From: Armatimonadota bacterium
GTDB lineage: Bacteria; Armatimonadota; Fimbriimonadia; Fimbriimonadales; Fimbriimonadaceae
Reading direction: 5' to 3'
DNA: 64,000 nucleotides
NCBI GenBank assembly: GCA_016223145.1
Contig: JACRPN010000008.1
Coordinates: 352,456-416,455, forward strand
A program made the translations under genes and the position numbers. The first letter of the stretch is position 1. Each line of letters opens with the position of its first letter. Shown here in pieces: positions 8,886 to 16,699 of the stretch. The notes below the pieces were generated by a model, which saw only the letters and a list, made by a program, of their open reading frames with translations, had not been told where the DNA came from and searched no databases.

Positions 8886-9299
8886 ATGCCAAACGTCGCT
8901 GCAACCCCTGAAGAGTATATTGCCGGGCTCGAGGAACCGCGAAGGTCGCATATCCAGGCGATCTATGACATGGTGCGCGAGGCTGCGCCAGACTTGGAGC
9001 CCTGGATGGTGGCCGGGAAGATTGGCTTCGGGCAATTCCCCTACCAAGGAAAGAGCAAGAAGTGCTCGGGCATCTGGTTCAAGCTGGGGTTGGCGAGCAA
9101 CAAGAACTCGATCATGTTCGCCACATGCGCGGGGATGGACGGCGGCTATATGGCCGAGGCCTATGCCAAACGGCTGCCGAAGGCCGACGTCGGCAAGAGC
9201 TGTCTCAACTTTCGCAAGTTCGAGGACGTGGACATGGAAGTGCTCCGCGAGATCGCCGTCAAGACTGCGGCGGCGGATTTCTCACATTGGGTTATGTAG
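8886..9299 (+). CDS. DUF1801-family protein
   Basis: 137 residues (MPNVAATPEEYIAGLEEPRR...), matching the YdhG/DUF1801 pattern: an N-terminal helix with EEYIAGL and DMVREAAPDLEPWMVAGKIGFG, then a small beta sheet ending FRKFEDVDMEVLREI. The function of the family is unsettled (iron-related or small-molecule binding has been suggested). The start at 8886 is chosen because TACATT lies six bases before it; a longer upstream reading frame would run through the divergent promoter region. A second DUF1801 protein is at 31766-32194. Confidence 0.8.
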   Translation: MPNVAATPEEYIAGLEEPRRSHIQAIYDMVREAAPDLEPWMVAGKIGFGQFPYQGKSKKCSGIWFKLGLASNKNSIMFATCAGMDGGYMAEAYAKRLPKADVGKSCLNFRKFEDVDMEVLREIAVKTAAADFSHWVM

Positions 9300-9318
9300 T
9301 TCGGGGGTCGCGGGTGGA

Positions 9319-9353
9319 GGTGAGAGGTCCGGGGCCAAAGGTCTGAGGTCCAC
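9319..9353. repeat. 7-bp tandem repeat, GGTCTGA/GGTCCGA family
   Basis: Heptamers GGTGAGA, GGTCCGG, GGCCAAA, GGTCTGA, GGTCCAC. This is a degenerate version of the family inserted twice in pepF (55197-55224 and 55587-55621). Confidence 0.75.
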
Positions 9354-9468
9354 ACTCACAACTCCCGCCAGAATCACAATCCTCGCGGTTCTCACCACCC
9401 GTACGCACGGTGAACCCAATCCCATGGTTCTCCTCGTTCGTGGATCCCCTCCACTCTGGAGAGGTGCT

Positions 9469-10227
9469 TCACCTTTGCTTGGGGCAAAACATCTGCATCA
9501 CCGCAAGCTGTCTGTAGCCAAGAACGGGATAGATCCTGGCCCCGTCTTTGCTGGCCAGCAGCACGCTGTGGCGAACCCCAGCTTCCTTGTCGTCTCCCAG
9601 CATCCGCGCCATCAGTGCCTTTCCATAGCCTCTCCCACGATAGATGGGCCGTACCCAGAGGTCCGAAACCCAGGCGTCCTCACCCACGGCAACGCTGCGC
9701 ACCTTCCCAAAAACATCCACGTCGTCCGCCATCACGTACTGCCGGAAGCTAACGCCCTGCTCCTCAAAGTCGGCGGGACGCAGGACCCTTCCGCCCGCGA
9801 GCCTATTCAAGCGCTCGGCATCCGCGCGAGATTCAACACACTCGACGGGAATGGAGCTTCGATATGAAGGAAGCGAAGACAGGTCATGGACGAAGAGCCA
9901 CTCGGTGGCCAAAGACCGGTAGCCGCTCGCTTTGAACTCAACTTTGACCTTCTCAAAACTCTCCGACTCGTGCATCACACCCAGGAAATGCCAGCCGACG
10001 CGCCAGTCCCTTACTGCATCGGCAACCTCTTGCGGCGAAACGCCGTAGGTGATGACTTCGGCTTTCCGGGCGTGTTTGCGGCCGGGTGTGTCTCGCATCA
10101 ACCAAAGAAACCGGTCCTTGCTCGCAGGTTTCTGCTCAAGGAGGTCAGTGGCCACGTAGGGGTACGTGCTGCTCTTGAGCATGGCGAACGCCTTGACAAA
10201 CACCACCGCTGCGGCGGGAATCTCCAT
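9469..10227 (-). CDS. GNAT-family N-acetyltransferase
   Basis: 252 residues. The C-terminal half has the acetyl-CoA signature VSDLWVRPIYRGRGYGKALM (the Q/RxxGxG/A loop as RGRGYG) and a closing ILASKDGARIYPVLGYRQL-like strand. The N-terminal 100 residues show no domain I can name and may bind the substrate. Substrate unknown. It is transcribed toward the DUF1801 gene and separated from the RRM gene by a strong terminator. Confidence 0.82.
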   Translation of the reverse strand: MEIPAAAVVFVKAFAMLKSSTYPYVATDLLEQKPASKDRFLWLMRDTPGRKHARKAEVITYGVSPQEVADAVRDWRVGWHFLGVMHESESFEKVKVEFKASGYRSLATEWLFVHDLSSLPSYRSSIPVECVESRADAERLNRLAGGRVLRPADFEEQGVSFRQYVMADDVDVFGKVRSVAVGEDAWVSDLWVRPIYRGRGYGKALMARMLGDDKEAGVRHSVLLASKDGARIYPVLGYRQLAVMQMFCPKQR

Positions 10228-10274
10228 TGGGGTCTATTCTCCATCAATCCTCCGTTGTTCGGACCCAATAAGGC

Positions 10275-10308
10275 AAGAAGGGCCTGGACTTTAGTCCAGG
10301 CCCTTCTT
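10275..10308 (-). terminator. strong hairpin downstream of the RRM gene
   Basis: Sixteen-base perfect arms (AAGAAGGGCCTGGACT, 10275-10290, and its complement, 10293-10308) with a two-base spacer. It lies 18 bases past the stop of the minus-strand RRM gene and is followed on that strand by a short U-rich stretch. Confidence 0.8.
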
Positions 10309-10326
10309 GAAATCTGATGACTCCGA

Positions 10327-10737
10327 TTACCAGTCGCGGCGCTTTCCGCCACCACCGCCGCCGCCACGGCCTCCGCGGCCACCGCCGCCTCCGCCACCGT
10401 AGCCGCCACCGCCGCCATAGCCTCCGCTGCGGCCGCCGCCGCCTCCGCCACCGTAGCCGCCACCGCCGCCGCCATAGCTGCGTCCGCCGCCGCCACCGCC
10501 GCCGCCCTCACCCTTGGGTCGAGCTTCGTTTACGGTCAGGGTTCGGCCGCCAAGCTGCGCGCCGTGCATGGCTTCGATAGCCGCGTCCATCTGGTCCGCT
10601 TCGACGTCGACGAAGCCGAAACCTCGGCCCTCGATGACGCGTGCGTTCGTCGCGCCGTATGCGCCGAAGGCTTCAGTCAGAGACTGCTCGTTCGTGGAAT
10701 ACGGCAAGTTGCCTACGTAAAGTGTTTTTGTTGCCAA
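10327..10737 (-). CDS. glycine-rich RNA-binding protein (single RRM)
   Basis: 136 residues. An RNA recognition motif fills residues 4-72 with RNP2 LYVGNLPY and RNP1 RGFGFVDVE, including the two aromatic RNA-stacking positions. Residues 75-135 are almost pure glycine with serine, tyrosine and arginine (RGG/GYGGGG type). Such small RRM proteins occur in cyanobacteria and several other phyla, where they are often cold- or stress-induced. The tail is low-complexity, likely disordered, and could support RNA condensation. The start is TTG, set by a GGAGG Shine-Dalgarno five bases upstream (inferred from spacing). Confidence 0.92.
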   Translation of the reverse strand: MATKTLYVGNLPYSTNEQSLTEAFGAYGATNARVIEGRGFGFVDVEADQMDAAIEAMHGAQLGGRTLTVNEARPKGEGGGGGGGGRSYGGGGGGYGGGGGGGRSGGYGGGGGYGGGGGGGRGGRGGGGGGGKRRDW

Positions 10738-11212
10738 TTTGGCCTCCGTTTACCGGGACCATTCCCGGTGTTCTGTTCCGATTTAGATGTCCGGTGCTGT
10801 GAGAGTCAAGAACAGGCCGAAGGCCGATGCAAGCTCGAAGGCAGAAGACGTGGAATCGTAACGGGGAAAAGAATACCAGGTTCGATGCAGGTTGCGATAG
10901 GTCTATTTGCGGTGATGGATGAGTGGCGCTGTGATCCCGAGCGAAGCGAGGGATCTTCTGGCTGGCGCCACTCACGATGGCTGGTGTTCCCGGCCCGCCC
11001 GTAATCTACCTTCGGGCAATCCGCGCTGCAATCAGATTCCTCGCTTCGCTCGGAATGACAGCCCGCCGCCAACCTTGGTTCTCTTCCGTCATGAGCCAGC
11101 TAAGTCGGAGCCACAGGGGCGCCCCAGGGGGATCGCGGGCTGAAGCCCGCTCACCCAAAATAGGCGGGGTGAACCCCGCGCTCCCTTCACACCCACCCCT
11201 AACCGCAAACCG
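10738..11212. other. 475-base gap with REP-like palindromes
   Basis: No gene is visible. Left part: leader of the RRM gene with its GGAGG. Middle: two inverted REP copies (10933-10956 and 11034-11061). Right part: the small palindromes GCGGGCTGAAGCCCGC (11135-11150) and GCGGGGTGAACCCCGC (11164-11179). Confidence 0.75.
10933..11061. repeat. REPIN-like inverted pair of REP elements
   Basis: Copy 1 (10933-10956) contains CCGAGCGAAGCGAGGGATCT. Copy 2 (11034-11061) is the same sequence inverted, AGATTCCTCGCTTCGCTCGG, followed by AATGACAG. They share the CCGAGCGAAGCGAGG core and lie 77 bases apart head to head, the layout of a REPIN. The nearby gene at 11213-11704 belongs to the transposase family that mobilises such elements. 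Confidence 0.82.
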
Positions 11213-11704
11213 TCATCCTTCAACTGCCCACCGCCCTCCTTCCAGCGCCACGTACAGCCCGTCCCAATCCTCGGGGTCTTCGCAGAGCTCGGCCTGAACC
11301 GGCGACTCGAGGATCGCGCTCCACTTCTCCTCCAGTTCAGCGTCGTCTCGGACGATGCGGTCGAAGCTCTCGTGATAAAAGGGCGGATAGCGCTCGCCGG
11401 TCGCCTTGACGATAGCGGCGCCAGATTTTGTCTTGGCCTTCTCCACGATGTCGCTCAACTCGTAGGGCCTGCCGGAGCCCGCTTCACGCACTCGAAACAT
11501 CAGTTCGGTCGTCTCCGGCAGGATGCAGAGGATCAGAAGGTCCCACTTCTTGCCTTCCGGGCGCAGGAGCTGTCGCATCAGGAGCCGCCGCTCCCCCTCG
11601 TCGAGCGGGCGCGAGTGGCGGAAGGTGACGTAGTACGTCACGTCGTCGGCGCGCCAATGGGGCAGTTTGCCCCGCCAGATCTGAAAGTTCTGCCAGCGGC
11701 CCAC
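11213..11704 (-). CDS. degenerate REP-associated tyrosine transposase (RAYT-like)
   Basis: 163 residues. It keeps the RAYT frame: an N-terminal LPHWRADDVTYYVTFR, a DIVEKAKTKSG helix, HESFDRIVRDDAEL and a terminal SPVQAELCEDPEDW. The catalytic parts are gone, however: the H-x-H of the usual MPNHVH motif is replaced by LPETTELMF, and the Tyr normally just before the ENPVKAG-like stretch is not seen. It is therefore probably not an active Y1 nuclease. Its start lies two bases after the P-II gene stop, so the two are probably co-transcribed. A REPIN-like pair lies 150 bases downstream. Confidence 0.78.
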   Translation of the reverse strand: MGRWQNFQIWRGKLPHWRADDVTYYVTFRHSRPLDEGERRLLMRQLLRPEGKKWDLLILCILPETTELMFRVREAGSGRPYELSDIVEKAKTKSGAAIVKATGERYPPFYHESFDRIVRDDAELEEKWSAILESPVQAELCEDPEDWDGLYVALEGGRWAVEG

Positions 11705-11706
11705 GA

Positions 11707-12048
11707 TCAGCTCAGCGCGGCTTCGCCCCGCTCGCCGGTCCGAATGCGGATGACCTCTTCAACGTCACTGACGAACATCTTTCCGTCGCCGATCTCGCCG
11801 GTGTGCGTGGCCCGGGTGATCGCCTCGATGGCCTCCTCCAAATGCTCGTCGGAAAGCACAACGACCACCTTGACCTTGGGCAGCAGGTTGACGGCATAGG
11901 TGCTTCCCCGATATTTGTCGGTCCTTCCGAGCTGGCGCCCGTAGCCGCGCACCTGCTCTACGGTCAAGCCGCGCAGCCCCATGTCCTCCAGCGCTTCCTT
12001 GACTGCTTCCAGCTTGTTGACGCGAACAATCGCTTCCAAGCGCTTCAC
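11707..12048 (-). CDS. glnB: P-II family nitrogen regulatory protein
   Basis: 113 residues, the normal P-II length. Residues 1-12 (KRLEAIVRVNKL), the T-loop TDKYRGSTYAVNLLPK with Tyr51 at the site uridylylated in enterobacteria, and THTGEIGDGKMFV in the B-loop are all present. It senses ATP/ADP and 2-oxoglutarate and controls nitrogen proteins. No amtB or glnA is next to it; the neighbours are a secreted beta-rich protein upstream and a RAYT relic downstream. It starts with GTG after a perfect AGGAGG. glnB and glnK cannot be told apart from context here. Confidence 0.93.
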   Translation of the reverse strand: MKRLEAIVRVNKLEAVKEALEDMGLRGLTVEQVRGYGRQLGRTDKYRGSTYAVNLLPKVKVVVVLSDEHLEEAIEAITRATHTGEIGDGKMFVSDVEEVIRIRTGERGEAALS

Positions 12049-12057
12049 CGCAACCTC

Positions 12058-12576
12058 CTAAAACCTGAGCCCAACACCGATCGAAAACCCCTGCAAGGTG
12101 CTGTATCCGTTCCCAAAGTATCGGATCTCAAGGACGCCGGGGATTTTGTACTTCGCTAGGTCATAGCCCGCGCCAAAGCCATAGGCCAACTGGATTCTGC
12201 TCTTCTTTTCGAGGCCGCTGAGCGTGGGTCTGGCCTCACGGTTGAAGGAGACTCCCAAGCCGGCAGAGAGGATGACGCCCTTGTTGGCGGAGACCTGGTT
12301 GACCATCACCGGAATTCCGGTGAGGCTGCCCTTCGAATAGCCGTCGATGGAAATGGCGAGCCCGCTCGAGTTGCCATTCGCGCCCGTACGCTGCTTGCCG
12401 AGGTTGAACTGGACGCCGAACACGGGCCATTGCTTGCCCTCGTTCTTGGCCTGAAGCTCGCTGGGCCTGAAATTGCCGAACCTGACCAAGGCGCCAATCT
12501 GCTTGGCCTCCTGGCCGAAAGCCATCGCCGAGGCGAGCAGCGCCGTAGCCACCAAAATCCGTTTTGTGTTGTGCAT
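12058..12576 (-). CDS. secreted or outer-membrane beta-barrel-like protein
   Basis: 172 residues with a clear signal peptide (KRILVATALLASAMAFG, cut before QEA). The mature part is beta-rich with alternating hydrophobic residues and ends in the aromatic FSIGVGLRF, the C-terminal signature of small outer-membrane barrels. No family recognised. Nine bases separate its stop from the start of the P-II gene, so they probably form one transcript. GGAG Shine-Dalgarno upstream. Confidence 0.65.
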   Translation of the reverse strand: MHNTKRILVATALLASAMAFGQEAKQIGALVRFGNFRPSELQAKNEGKQWPVFGVQFNLGKQRTGANGNSSGLAISIDGYSKGSLTGIPVMVNQVSANKGVILSAGLGVSFNREARPTLSGLEKKSRIQLAYGFGAGYDLAKYKIPGVLEIRYFGNGYSTLQGFSIGVGLRF

Positions 12577-12668
12577 AGGTGATTCTCCGTAATCGCCGAA
12601 CGGGAAGTTACCCGGAACGCAGCCGGTAAGCCAAGCTTTGGGATTCCCACGAGAGTTCCGGGTCTATT

Positions 12669-12691
12669 TGACCAGTCGTCATGACTGGTCA
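12669..12691. promoter_or_regulatory. operator-like inverted repeat before phd/vapC
   Basis: TGACCAGTC (12669-12677) and its complement GACTGGTCA (12683-12691), a perfect 9-bp dyad with a five-base spacer. A second dyad, GGTAT/ATACC (12696-12708), lies directly before the ATG and overlaps the TATGCT hexamer. The position is right for autorepression by the Phd-type antitoxin. Confidence 0.65.
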
Positions 12692-12697
12692 TTATGG

Positions 12698-12703
12698 TAT
12701 GCT
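12698..12703 (+). promoter_or_regulatory. -10-like hexamer TATGCT, 6 nt before the antitoxin start
   Basis: Located inside the GGTAT/ATACC dyad and followed by six bases and the ATG at 12710; part of the leaderless series. Confidence 0.4.
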
Positions 12704-12709
12704 ATACCC

Positions 12710-12940
12710 ATGATCGTCACAGCAACCGAGTTCAAGGCGAGATGCCTTCAGTTGCTCGACCGGGTCAAGATGACCGGTGAACGGATCCAGGTCACCAAGA
12801 GGGGCAAGGTCGTCGCCGAACTGGGGCCCGCCGAAGATCACGCGAAGGCTCCGGCCAAGCCAGGATTTGCGAAAGGTCGGCTAAGAATCACCGGCGACAT
12901 CCTATCCCCTCTCGAAGAACCTTGGGATGCGCTTCGATGA
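12710..12940 (+). CDS. Phd/YefM-type antitoxin
   Basis: 76 residues, MIVTATEFKARCLQLLDRVKMTGERIQVTKRGKVVAEL, the classic Phd/YefM N-terminal DNA-binding dimer domain (IVTATEFKA...LLD). The C-terminal third (AKPGFAKGRLRITGD) is the flexible toxin-binding tail. Its stop overlaps the toxin start in an ATGA. The palindromes upstream suggest autoregulation. The start at 12710 is preferred over an upstream in-frame codon because of the hexamer position and family length. Confidence 0.9.
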   Translation: MIVTATEFKARCLQLLDRVKMTGERIQVTKRGKVVAELGPAEDHAKAPAKPGFAKGRLRITGDILSPLEEPWDALR

Positions 12941-13323
12941 TCGTACTGGACACCCACATTTTCCTCTGGTATGCCCTCGACAACCCCCAACTTCAGGCTA
13001 CGCTTCGCGAGAAGCTGCGGGCCGAACCCGGAGCCGTTTTTGTTCCAACGGTCTGCATCTGGGAGTCAATCCTCCTTGCAGAAAGGGGAAGCATCGCGAT
13101 CTCAGGCCAGAGCGTCGGAAAGACGATTCGGGGCCTGATCGCAGAAGCTGGGTTCAACGAGGCGCCGTTGACCGGTGATATCGCCGTGCTGAGCAGGTCC
13201 TTGGATTTCAAACATAGCGACCCTGCCGACCGGATCATCGCGGCAACAGCGTTTGCGTTGGGGGCCGAGCTTGCGACGGCGGATTCGAGACTTCGATCGC
13301 TGGATTGGGTCAAGCTAGCCTGA
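12937..13323 (+). CDS. vapC: PIN-domain toxin (VapC-like)
   Basis: 128 residues starting MIVLDTHIFLWYALD. The PIN carboxylates are visible: D5, E43 (IWESILL), D95/D98 (SDPADRIIAAT) and D116 (TADSRL). PIN toxins are Mg-dependent RNases that cut tRNA or rRNA. The WYALDNPQL and DPADRIIAATA forms are those of VapC proteins paired with Phd-type antitoxins. The start overlaps the antitoxin stop by four bases, so translation is coupled. Confidence 0.92.
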   Translation: MIVLDTHIFLWYALDNPQLQATLREKLRAEPGAVFVPTVCIWESILLAERGSIAISGQSVGKTIRGLIAEAGFNEAPLTGDIAVLSRSLDFKHSDPADRIIAATAFALGAELATADSRLRSLDWVKLA

Positions 13324-13329
13324 CTTGAA

Positions 13330-13935
13330 ATGAATCCCCACACCCCCTTTCTCGCCCCAATGTCCTTCGAGCGCAGCGGACTCCTCCTCAGGCCCTATCG
13401 TCCGGGCGACGGACCCGAATTGGGGCAAGCGATCTCGGGCTCTCACCACCACCTACGCCCGTGGCTGCCGTGGGCGGACGAGCAGTACTCGGCCGAGCGG
13501 GGCGAAGAGACGGCGCGCCGGCTCGGCGCAGCCTACTTAGCGGGCACCGATTTCACCGTCGGGATTTGGCTGGACGGCAAACTCGCAGGCGGCACGGGCT
13601 TCCACCTCCGGGGTGCCCCGGTCTCCAACGGCATCGCGGAGATTGGCATGTGGATTCGGGAAGACCTCTCCGGCAAGGGCTTGGGCACGCGCGTGCTCGA
13701 ATCCATGCTGGACTGGGGCTTCTCGGAGTGGCCCTGGGAACGCATCGAGTGGCGCTGCGACCCGCGCAATGGGGCCAGTGCCCGGGTCGCCGAGAAGTGC
13801 GGCATGAAGCTGGAAGGCACCCTGCGCTCGAACATGAAGGACGTCGACGGCGAACGGCGCGACACGCTGGTGTACGCGATGCTGAGGTCCGAACACACCG
13901 AGCTGCGCGAACACCAGCCACCATCGGGACCTTGA
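13330..13935 (+). CDS. GNAT-family acetyltransferase, RimJ/RimL-like
   Basis: 201 residues. The pattern LRPYRPGDGPELGQAISGSHHHLRPWLPWA is typical of RimL-like N-acetyltransferases that modify protein N-termini or antibiotics. The acetyl-CoA loop reads IGMWIREDLSGKGLGTRVLE, followed by IEWRCDPRNGASARVAEKCGMKLEGTLR. The start at 13330 is supported by TAGCCT eight bases upstream. The gene is convergent with another GNAT gene. Confidence 0.87.
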   Translation: MNPHTPFLAPMSFERSGLLLRPYRPGDGPELGQAISGSHHHLRPWLPWADEQYSAERGEETARRLGAAYLAGTDFTVGIWLDGKLAGGTGFHLRGAPVSNGIAEIGMWIREDLSGKGLGTRVLESMLDWGFSEWPWERIEWRCDPRNGASARVAEKCGMKLEGTLRSNMKDVDGERRDTLVYAMLRSEHTELREHQPPSGP

Positions 13936-13992
13936 GCCAAAGGGTCTTTGCCTCGTCGGAGAGCCCCAGACATGGGAGCCACATGCGGCGGA

Positions 13993-14508
13993 CTACGCGC
14001 CTGAGAGAATCCCCAAGTCGTCGAACAGATACCAGACGGCCGGGTAATCCACACCCTGAAAGGTCCACGTGTCCTTGCAGACAAGCGTGCCGCCGATTCG
14101 CTCATAGAACGCCCGCCCGATCGAATTGTCTCGCAAGGTGTGGATTCCGAGCGTCGCATGCCCTTGCTTCAGCCCGTATGTGGCAGCTCGAGCAACCAGG
14201 GCCCGGCCAATACCGCCACGAGCGGCTGAAGGGTGAACATAGAGTCCAGAAACCTCATAGTCGGCGCCGGCCCAACTGCAGGGTTCCTGAAGCACGGCAA
14301 ACCCCACGACTCCGTTGTCTGTTTCTGCTACGAAGATCGTCTCGCCCCGAGACAGCTTCTCTCGGGTGCGATCAGCCCGTCGCACCGCTTCAAGCGCGGC
14401 CATGTGCTCCGGCCGGATAATATGCGCGTAGGCCCATCGCCAGCAGGCGACGGAGATATCTGCGATCGCCTGCGCGTCGGCTACCGTCGCCTGGCGCACG
14501 CTCACCAT
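13993..14508 (-). CDS. GNAT-family N-acetyltransferase
   Basis: 171 residues, MVSVRQATVADAQAIADISVACWRWAYAHI, the start typical of this fold. The acetyl-CoA site is VSGLYVHPSAARGGIGRALVARAATYG, followed by LRDNSIGRAFYERIGGTLV. The substrate is unknown. GATAAT lies seven bases before the ATG, supporting the start. The sugar dehydrogenase gene upstream starts far away, so this gene is probably transcribed on its own. Confidence 0.85.
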   Translation of the reverse strand: MVSVRQATVADAQAIADISVACWRWAYAHIIRPEHMAALEAVRRADRTREKLSRGETIFVAETDNGVVGFAVLQEPCSWAGADYEVSGLYVHPSAARGGIGRALVARAATYGLKQGHATLGIHTLRDNSIGRAFYERIGGTLVCKDTWTFQGVDYPAVWYLFDDLGILSGA

Positions 14509-14516
14509 ATGCCGAA

Positions 14517-15977
14517 TTATCCCGCAGGAACGAGCTTGACGACTTTGTCCGGTCCGTTGATCACCAGATAGATCGCGCCATCGGCTGCGACCGCGATGTC
14601 CCTAACGCGCCCAATGCCGTGAAGAAGCTCTTCCTTCTCGACGAGCTGCCCGCCCTTGACCCGGATTCGGTCCACATTGCTGCCGGCCAGCCCACCCGCG
14701 ATCAGGTCCCCCTTCCAATTGGGGAAAGCCGTGCCACGAATGGTGTCGAGGCCGCTCGCCGCGCAGGAAGGAAGCCATCGAAAGGCCGGCATGGCGATCT
14801 TCTGGTCGGGTTTGGGCCACGGCACCCGGAAAGGCGTGTCGTTGTAGTTGATGCCAAAGCACACCACGGGCCAGCCATAGTTGGCGCCGCGCTGGAGCAT
14901 GTTGAGCTCATCGCCTCCCCTCGGTGCGTGCTCGGTGTCCCAGACGTTGCCCTCCAGGTCGATCGTCAGGCCCTGGGGGTTGCGGTGGCCGTAGGTCCAT
15001 GCCGGGCTCTTGGGCCAGGGGTTATCGTCGGGGATGCTCCCATCCTCGTTCACGCGCATGATCTTGCCGTAGGGGGTTTCGAGGTCCTGGACCCTCATAT
15101 TCGTGCCCCGCTCTCCGACGGAGATGAACACGTGGCCCCTGCCGTCGAACACGATCTTGCTGCCGAAGTGGATGCCTGCTCCGCTGTAATATTTCTGGTC
15201 GGCTTCGTAGATGGTCTGGTTGTCCATCCACTTGGGGGCGCCACCCGAGAAGTCGATCTTGCCGCGCACGACCTTCGTCATGCCGCCCCCGCCGCTCTTG
15301 GCAGGATCGCAGAACGACAGGTAGATCCAGCCGTTCTTCGCATAGTCGGGATGAACCGCCACCTCCATTTGGCCGCCCTGGCCGATCTCGACTGCAGGCG
15401 GTGTGCCCTCCACCCTTTGCGACGACTTTCCGGTTCTGTCGACGACCAAGACACCGCCCGGGCGGTTGGTGACGAGCATCCGGCCGTCCGGCAGGAAATC
15501 GAGGGACCAGGGAGTGCTCAGGCCCGAGGTGACGACGTCCACCATCTTGAACTTGTGAAGCTTCGAGGCATAGGCCCCCGAGGAATCGGGCTTGGGGTCG
15601 CCCTCTTTGGCACGCAAGCCGGATAGCTGGAGCTCGCGCACGTGGACGACGAGTGCCCACACCGCTTCATCGGAAAGGCTGCCGCCAAAGGCCGGCATGC
15701 CCATGTCCGGCTTGCCGTTCTTGATCGTATCGAAGAACTGCTTGTCCCACTTCTGATCGAACTTGTCGCGGCTGACCAAGGACTTGGTTCCTGCGCCACC
15801 GCCCTGCATGTCTTGCCCGTGGCAGCCCGAGCAGTTCTCGTTGAACATGCGGGTCACGTTTGCCGATTGGTCCTTGGAGGGCTCAGGCTCAGCCAGCGGC
15901 GAACTTGGATCGGGGCTTGGGCGGCACGCACCGAACACGGACAGCACGGCTAGGAGCGGGAGGATCCGGAGAAGCAT
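14517..15977 (-). CDS. lipoprotein with cytochrome c domain fused to PQQ-type sugar dehydrogenase
   Basis: 486 residues. The N-terminus is a lipoprotein signal (LAVLSVFGAC, lipid on Cys18). Residues 40-115 form a class I cytochrome c domain with heme site CSGCH (C49, C52, H53) and a probable Met ligand in PDMGMPAFGG. Residues 145-486 are a six-bladed glucose/sorbosone dehydrogenase propeller (TPWSLDFLPDGRMLV, GQGGQMEVAVHPDY, YGHRNPQGL, HAPRGGDELN). The fusion would pass electrons from sugar oxidation straight to a heme on the membrane surface. TACAGT lies six bases before the ATG. Confidence 0.9.
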   Translation of the reverse strand: MLLRILPLLAVLSVFGACRPSPDPSSPLAEPEPSKDQSANVTRMFNENCSGCHGQDMQGGGAGTKSLVSRDKFDQKWDKQFFDTIKNGKPDMGMPAFGGSLSDEAVWALVVHVRELQLSGLRAKEGDPKPDSSGAYASKLHKFKMVDVVTSGLSTPWSLDFLPDGRMLVTNRPGGVLVVDRTGKSSQRVEGTPPAVEIGQGGQMEVAVHPDYAKNGWIYLSFCDPAKSGGGGMTKVVRGKIDFSGGAPKWMDNQTIYEADQKYYSGAGIHFGSKIVFDGRGHVFISVGERGTNMRVQDLETPYGKIMRVNEDGSIPDDNPWPKSPAWTYGHRNPQGLTIDLEGNVWDTEHAPRGGDELNMLQRGANYGWPVVCFGINYNDTPFRVPWPKPDQKIAMPAFRWLPSCAASGLDTIRGTAFPNWKGDLIAGGLAGSNVDRIRVKGGQLVEKEELLHGIGRVRDIAVAADGAIYLVINGPDKVVKLVPAG

Positions 15978-16085
15978 CCGGGAACTGTACCCGTGTCCGG
16001 TAGGGAATTCCAGACCCCGAATGGACAGACCCTAGTGGCTAAGCTCCTCAGCGGTCTCCCTGGGCGCACCAAGTAAGCTCAGACC

Positions 16086-16655
16086 ATGAAGCGCTCCGAC
16101 ATCAACCTGCTCGCCCGTCAGGCCAGGGCCTGCTTTGAGGCCCACGGCTGGGCCCTCCCTCCACAGCCGAGGTGGGACGTCTGCGACTTCGGGATGGGCG
16201 ACGTTTGGAGCAAGGGCCTCCTGCTTATCAACCTTGCCGAAGAGCCCGAATACTGCGAGAAGCTCATGTATCAGCGGCGCGGAATGGTCTGCCTGGCACA
16301 CACCCACAAGGTGAAGAAGGAAGACATCATCTGCCGGTGGGGTGAATTGGCGATAACGGTCTGGCCCGGGCACCCGCGTGAAAGCCATTCCGGGGACTTC
16401 TCGGTGAATGTCAACGCCCAGCCCAGAACCTGCCGCCCCGGAGAGAGGATAGTGCTTGAGGCGGGCGAAAGGGTCACGCTCGTGCCAGGGATCTACCACG
16501 CGTTTGAGCCTGCAAGCGACGAAGTGATCATCGGCGAGGTCTCGACCGCCAACGACGACCTGAACGACAACTTCTTCGCGGATGAAGGGGTCGGCAGGTT
16601 CCCCACGATCGAGGAGGACGAGCCTGCGGAAGTGAGGCTGTTGTCAGAGGGTTAG
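16086..16655 (+). CDS. D-lyxose (D-mannose) isomerase, cupin type
   Basis: 189 residues. The cupin metal site is visible as AHTHKVKKEDI (two His and a Glu nearby) and LVPGIYHAFEP (further His), with RWGELAI between. The family interconverts D-lyxose/D-xylulose or D-mannose/D-fructose with a divalent metal. The first 30 residues MKRSDINLLARQARACFEAHGWALPP are typical. The TAAGCT hexamer six bases upstream supports this start. Convergent with the MmgE/PrpD gene. Confidence 0.85.
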   Translation: MKRSDINLLARQARACFEAHGWALPPQPRWDVCDFGMGDVWSKGLLLINLAEEPEYCEKLMYQRRGMVCLAHTHKVKKEDIICRWGELAITVWPGHPRESHSGDFSVNVNAQPRTCRPGERIVLEAGERVTLVPGIYHAFEPASDEVIIGEVSTANDDLNDNFFADEGVGRFPTIEEDEPAEVRLLSEG

Positions 16656-16699
16656 CGGATAGCGATTGACGGTTTGCGGATCGGAACGCTCCTGCGCCA

